Source: an uncultured Selenomonas sp.
Lineage (GTDB): Bacteria; Bacillota; Negativicutes; Selenomonadales; Selenomonadaceae
Assembly (NCBI GenBank): GCA_937981305.1
Contig: CALJPB010000251.1
Span: 1-7,240 of the forward strand
Length of the DNA: 7,240 nt
Reading direction: 5' to 3'
Positions 5,708-7,240 of this stretch are shown one piece after another. How positions within the stretch are numbered: the first letter of the stretch is position 1; each line of letters starts with the position of its first letter. A program made the translations under genes and the position numbers. A model generated the notes under the pieces. The model searched no databases and had not been told where the DNA came from. It was given only the letters and a program-made list of their open reading frames with translations.

Positions 5708-6868
5708 CTATGTTGAGCGTGATACAAGCTCTCGGGTTTTTCGAATAATATCATCCTTCCATGCAACAACATCAGCAATCGCATAACGACTTTCCGCTGC
5801 AATCAGTGCTTCCATCCCTGTCCAGTCGGGGCTGCCGATCTCTGTCACAGGAAGCAGGATCTCATCTTCCCGAATCCTTTTCCATACCGCCTTATGTTCA
5901 CGCGAATACTTTTCATAAATGGCTTTCTCCAATGCCGTTTTTAGAAAAAGATTCACACGAAATGGAACTTCACACTCTTTCACACGCAGGAGATAGCTGT
6001 CCGTATAAATCCCCACCGCATCCTCCTGCGCATAGACGAGTCCGGCAGCAATCGCCCCGTTATAAATAACGGACAGGACGTTCCGATATGTGACAAACTC
6101 CGCCTCTCTGCCCCAGTACATAATGCCATTGTCCCCGCGTTTTGCACAGATCAGCGGTACACTGTGAACATCATCCCGCTTACGGCTGACGCGTTGCTGT
6201 CGTTTCTCTCGCCCAAGATATTTCGCAGGAAGAAATTCAAACAAATCTTTGACCTTGAACTTCTTCCAACGGATACCACCCGAACGAAAATGCTCGACGA
6301 CAGACATTTCCACAGGCGTAAGCTCCACGGAAGAAAGACCGGAGGCGATGAAATAGGTTTCGAGGCAGCGTATACGCTCCTCCATGTATCGAAAATCAAT
6401 CTCATTTTTAGCATTGGTTGGAAGCAGTATTTCAAACGTTGCAAATGTCGATTTGAAATCGCGCACAAGGATACTTTGCAGCGCTATTTGGTATCGATTG
6501 AACAGCGTGATGAAATAAAGCGCGACGCGCTCGTTGAAGCCGTCGAATTTAGGAAAGACCGTCTTTGTGAACTGTCCTGCGTAAAAATCATGGGCCATGT
6601 AAAAGAACTGCATGGCAATCATCCCGACAGCAAGACTGTTCCCCGGGATCTTGTGTGCTTCATCCAGATACTCGACATAGCCAAGTATGCCGTTATTCGC
6701 CCCGGTTCTTGTAAAATAAGGATATTCCGCACGTTCCGAAAAGACAAAACTGTCCTTGTTCAGCTGCGGATTCTCTTCCACCCGAAACAAATCTCCGACC
6801 CGATACGCTTTATAGATGCCCCCGTCTGCATGAAACGCTTCTTCCAAGGCTTGCAGACGAGGGCTCAG
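5708..6868 (-). CDS. Restriction-modification specificity subunit (S, two target recognition domains)
   Basis: About 386 residues that would direct the M (and R, if present) subunits to a bipartite DNA target. Two repeat units are visible. TRD1 (about 18-150) begins YKAYRVGDLF and ends F-E-I-L-L-P; TRD2 (about 199-340) begins WKKFKVKDLF and ends D-E-I-L-L-P. Each is followed by a helical spacer (IDFRYMEERIRCLETYFIAS; PDWTGMEALIAAESRYAIAD). Both TRDs hold the P-Y/L-x-x-x...N-G-I motif typical of S proteins (YFTRTGANNGILGY, LICAKRGDNGIMYW). The 5' end is unusual. The best ribosome binding site, GGAGG (6880-6876), stands seven bases before a CTG at 6868 that overlaps the M stop codon as CTGA. 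A TTG at 6919 opens the same frame, adding 17 residues that overlap the M gene; a TTG at 6847 is a further option. Base composition is less GC-rich than in the genes to the left. Confidence 0.85.
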   Translation of the reverse strand: MSPRLQALEEAFHADGGIYKAYRVGDLFRVEENPQLNKDSFVFSERAEYPYFTRTGANNGILGYVEYLDEAHKIPGNSLAVGMIAMQFFYMAHDFYAGQFTKTVFPKFDGFNERVALYFITLFNRYQIALQSILVRDFKSTFATFEILLPTNAKNEIDFRYMEERIRCLETYFIASGLSSVELTPVEMSVVEHFRSGGIRWKKFKVKDLFEFLPAKYLGREKRQQRVSRKRDDVHSVPLICAKRGDNGIMYWGREAEFVTYRNVLSVIYNGAIAAGLVYAQEDAVGIYTDSYLLRVKECEVPFRVNLFLKTALEKAIYEKYSREHKAVWKRIREDEILLPVTEIGSPDWTGMEALIAAESRYAIADVVAWKDDIIRKTRELVSRST

Positions 6869-7240
6869 CGAAAATCCTCCGTCGGTTCGGTGTTCTGCAT
6901 CAATACGCCGACTTTCCAACTGAGATAATCCGCCACCGTCTTTCTGAAATCCATTTCTGTCGGCTGTGTATGAATCACACGATGCTGTCCGAATGTCCAG
7001 TCATTCCCGTTCGGACCGATGGTATCCTCTATCAGGCATTCATTTGCTTCATTGTAATAGTCCGTCTTTTTCTTATTCCCAAGGACAATACTGCATACCT
7101 CGGCATATCTTCCCTGTGCATCATCCACATCGCTGAGATTTACATGCAGACTGCTCTTTTTGCGATTCTTCCGTATGTAGCCATCATTCGTGAAGTCAAT
7201 AAACTTCACCATACGGGCAGGGTCGTGTGCGCGACCTACT
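6865..7240 (-). CDS. N6-adenine DNA methyltransferase subunit (HsdM-like), C-terminal part
   Basis: The frame is open to the right edge, and 124 codons end at TGA (6867-6865). The segment PARMVKFIDFTNDGYIRKNR, with the following acidic/basic region and TEMDFRKTVADYLSWKVGVL near the end, is the conserved C-terminal portion of M subunits in Type I-like systems. The catalytic N-P-P-F/Y motif and SAM-binding motif would lie upstream, outside the window, so activity cannot be judged. The ATG at 7212 is internal, not a start. It is directly followed by the S gene with a few-base overlap, so the two are co-transcribed and probably translationally coupled. With S it would methylate adenine in a bipartite site. 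Confidence 0.85.
   Translation of the reverse strand, partial: VGRAHDPARMVKFIDFTNDGYIRKNRKKSSLHVNLSDVDDAQGRYAEVCSIVLGNKKKTDYYNEANECLIEDTIGPNGNDWTFGQHRVIHTQPTEMDFRKTVADYLSWKVGVLMQNTEPTEDFR
6876..6880 (-). promoter_or_regulatory. Ribosome binding site deciding the S-gene start
   Basis: GGAGG on the minus strand lies within the last codons of the M gene, seven bases before CTG at 6868. This is normal Shine-Dalgarno spacing, and the nearest standard start codons in this frame (TTG 6919 upstream, TTG 6847 downstream) do not fit it. The CTGA overlap mimics the common ATGA stop-start junction. Confidence 0.5.

Noticed and set aside
6164..6928. Plus-strand open frame of 254 codons inside the S gene
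   Set aside because: It lies antisense to TRD1 and part of TRD2 of the S protein, which is clearly recognisable; the plus-strand product shows no family motif.
7210..7212. ATG at 7212 as the start of a separate small gene
   Set aside because: The frame remains open to the window edge, and the residues before it (PAR) continue the conserved M-subunit motif, so this Met is internal.
1..7240. CRISPR array or complete insertion sequence
   Set aside because: No regularly spaced repeats and no transposase-like protein were seen on either strand.

Overview
The window looks like a piece of chromosome from a GC-rich, diderm Firmicute, most likely a Negativicute of the Selenomonas type. The reasons are Firmicute-style strong ribosome binding sites (AAGGAGG), a Firmicute-type small holin-like toxin remnant at the left edge, and a run of exported proteins of outer-membrane-linked families (CsgG, LPP20, FlgT-like) that only make sense in a cell with an outer membrane. 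The genus is an inference from gene content; no marker gene in the window proves it.

Left part (1-1202): the 3' end of a very small hydrophobic ORF is followed by a compact minus-strand transcription unit. That unit has a consensus promoter (TTGACA, 17 nt, TATAAT), about 100 nt of RNA and a hairpin with a T7 tail. Together they look like a type I toxin-antitoxin locus of the TxpA/RatA kind. Next comes a complete sirtuin deacylase gene (cobB, +), then a tRNA-Thr(CGT) gene on the minus strand with its own consensus promoter and terminator.

Middle part (1341-5591): four exported proteins are encoded on the plus strand. The first has an LPP20/FlgT-N-like domain plus a helical, TPR-like repeat region. 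The second has the same N-terminal domain, a CsgG/FlgT-middle-like domain and a small C-terminal alpha/beta domain. The third is a CsgG-family protein. The fourth is an LPP20-family protein with an extra C-terminal beta-rich domain. A strong terminator separates genes 1-2 from genes 3-4. The CsgG and LPP20 genes are 32 nt apart and share a terminator. The gene set recalls the flgO/flgP/flgT flagellar outer-membrane-ring genes of Vibrio and Campylobacter, or a CsgG-type outer-membrane export apparatus, in an unusual arrangement with three versions of one domain.

Right part (5592-7240): after a short stretch with nested repeats, the base composition becomes visibly less GC-rich. Two overlapping minus-strand genes encode the C-terminus of an N6-adenine DNA methyltransferase (M) and a complete two-TRD specificity subunit (S). 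This is a Type I-like restriction-modification locus that continues beyond the right edge and was probably acquired horizontally. The M/S junction has a strong ribosome binding site placed for a CTG start that overlaps the M stop codon.
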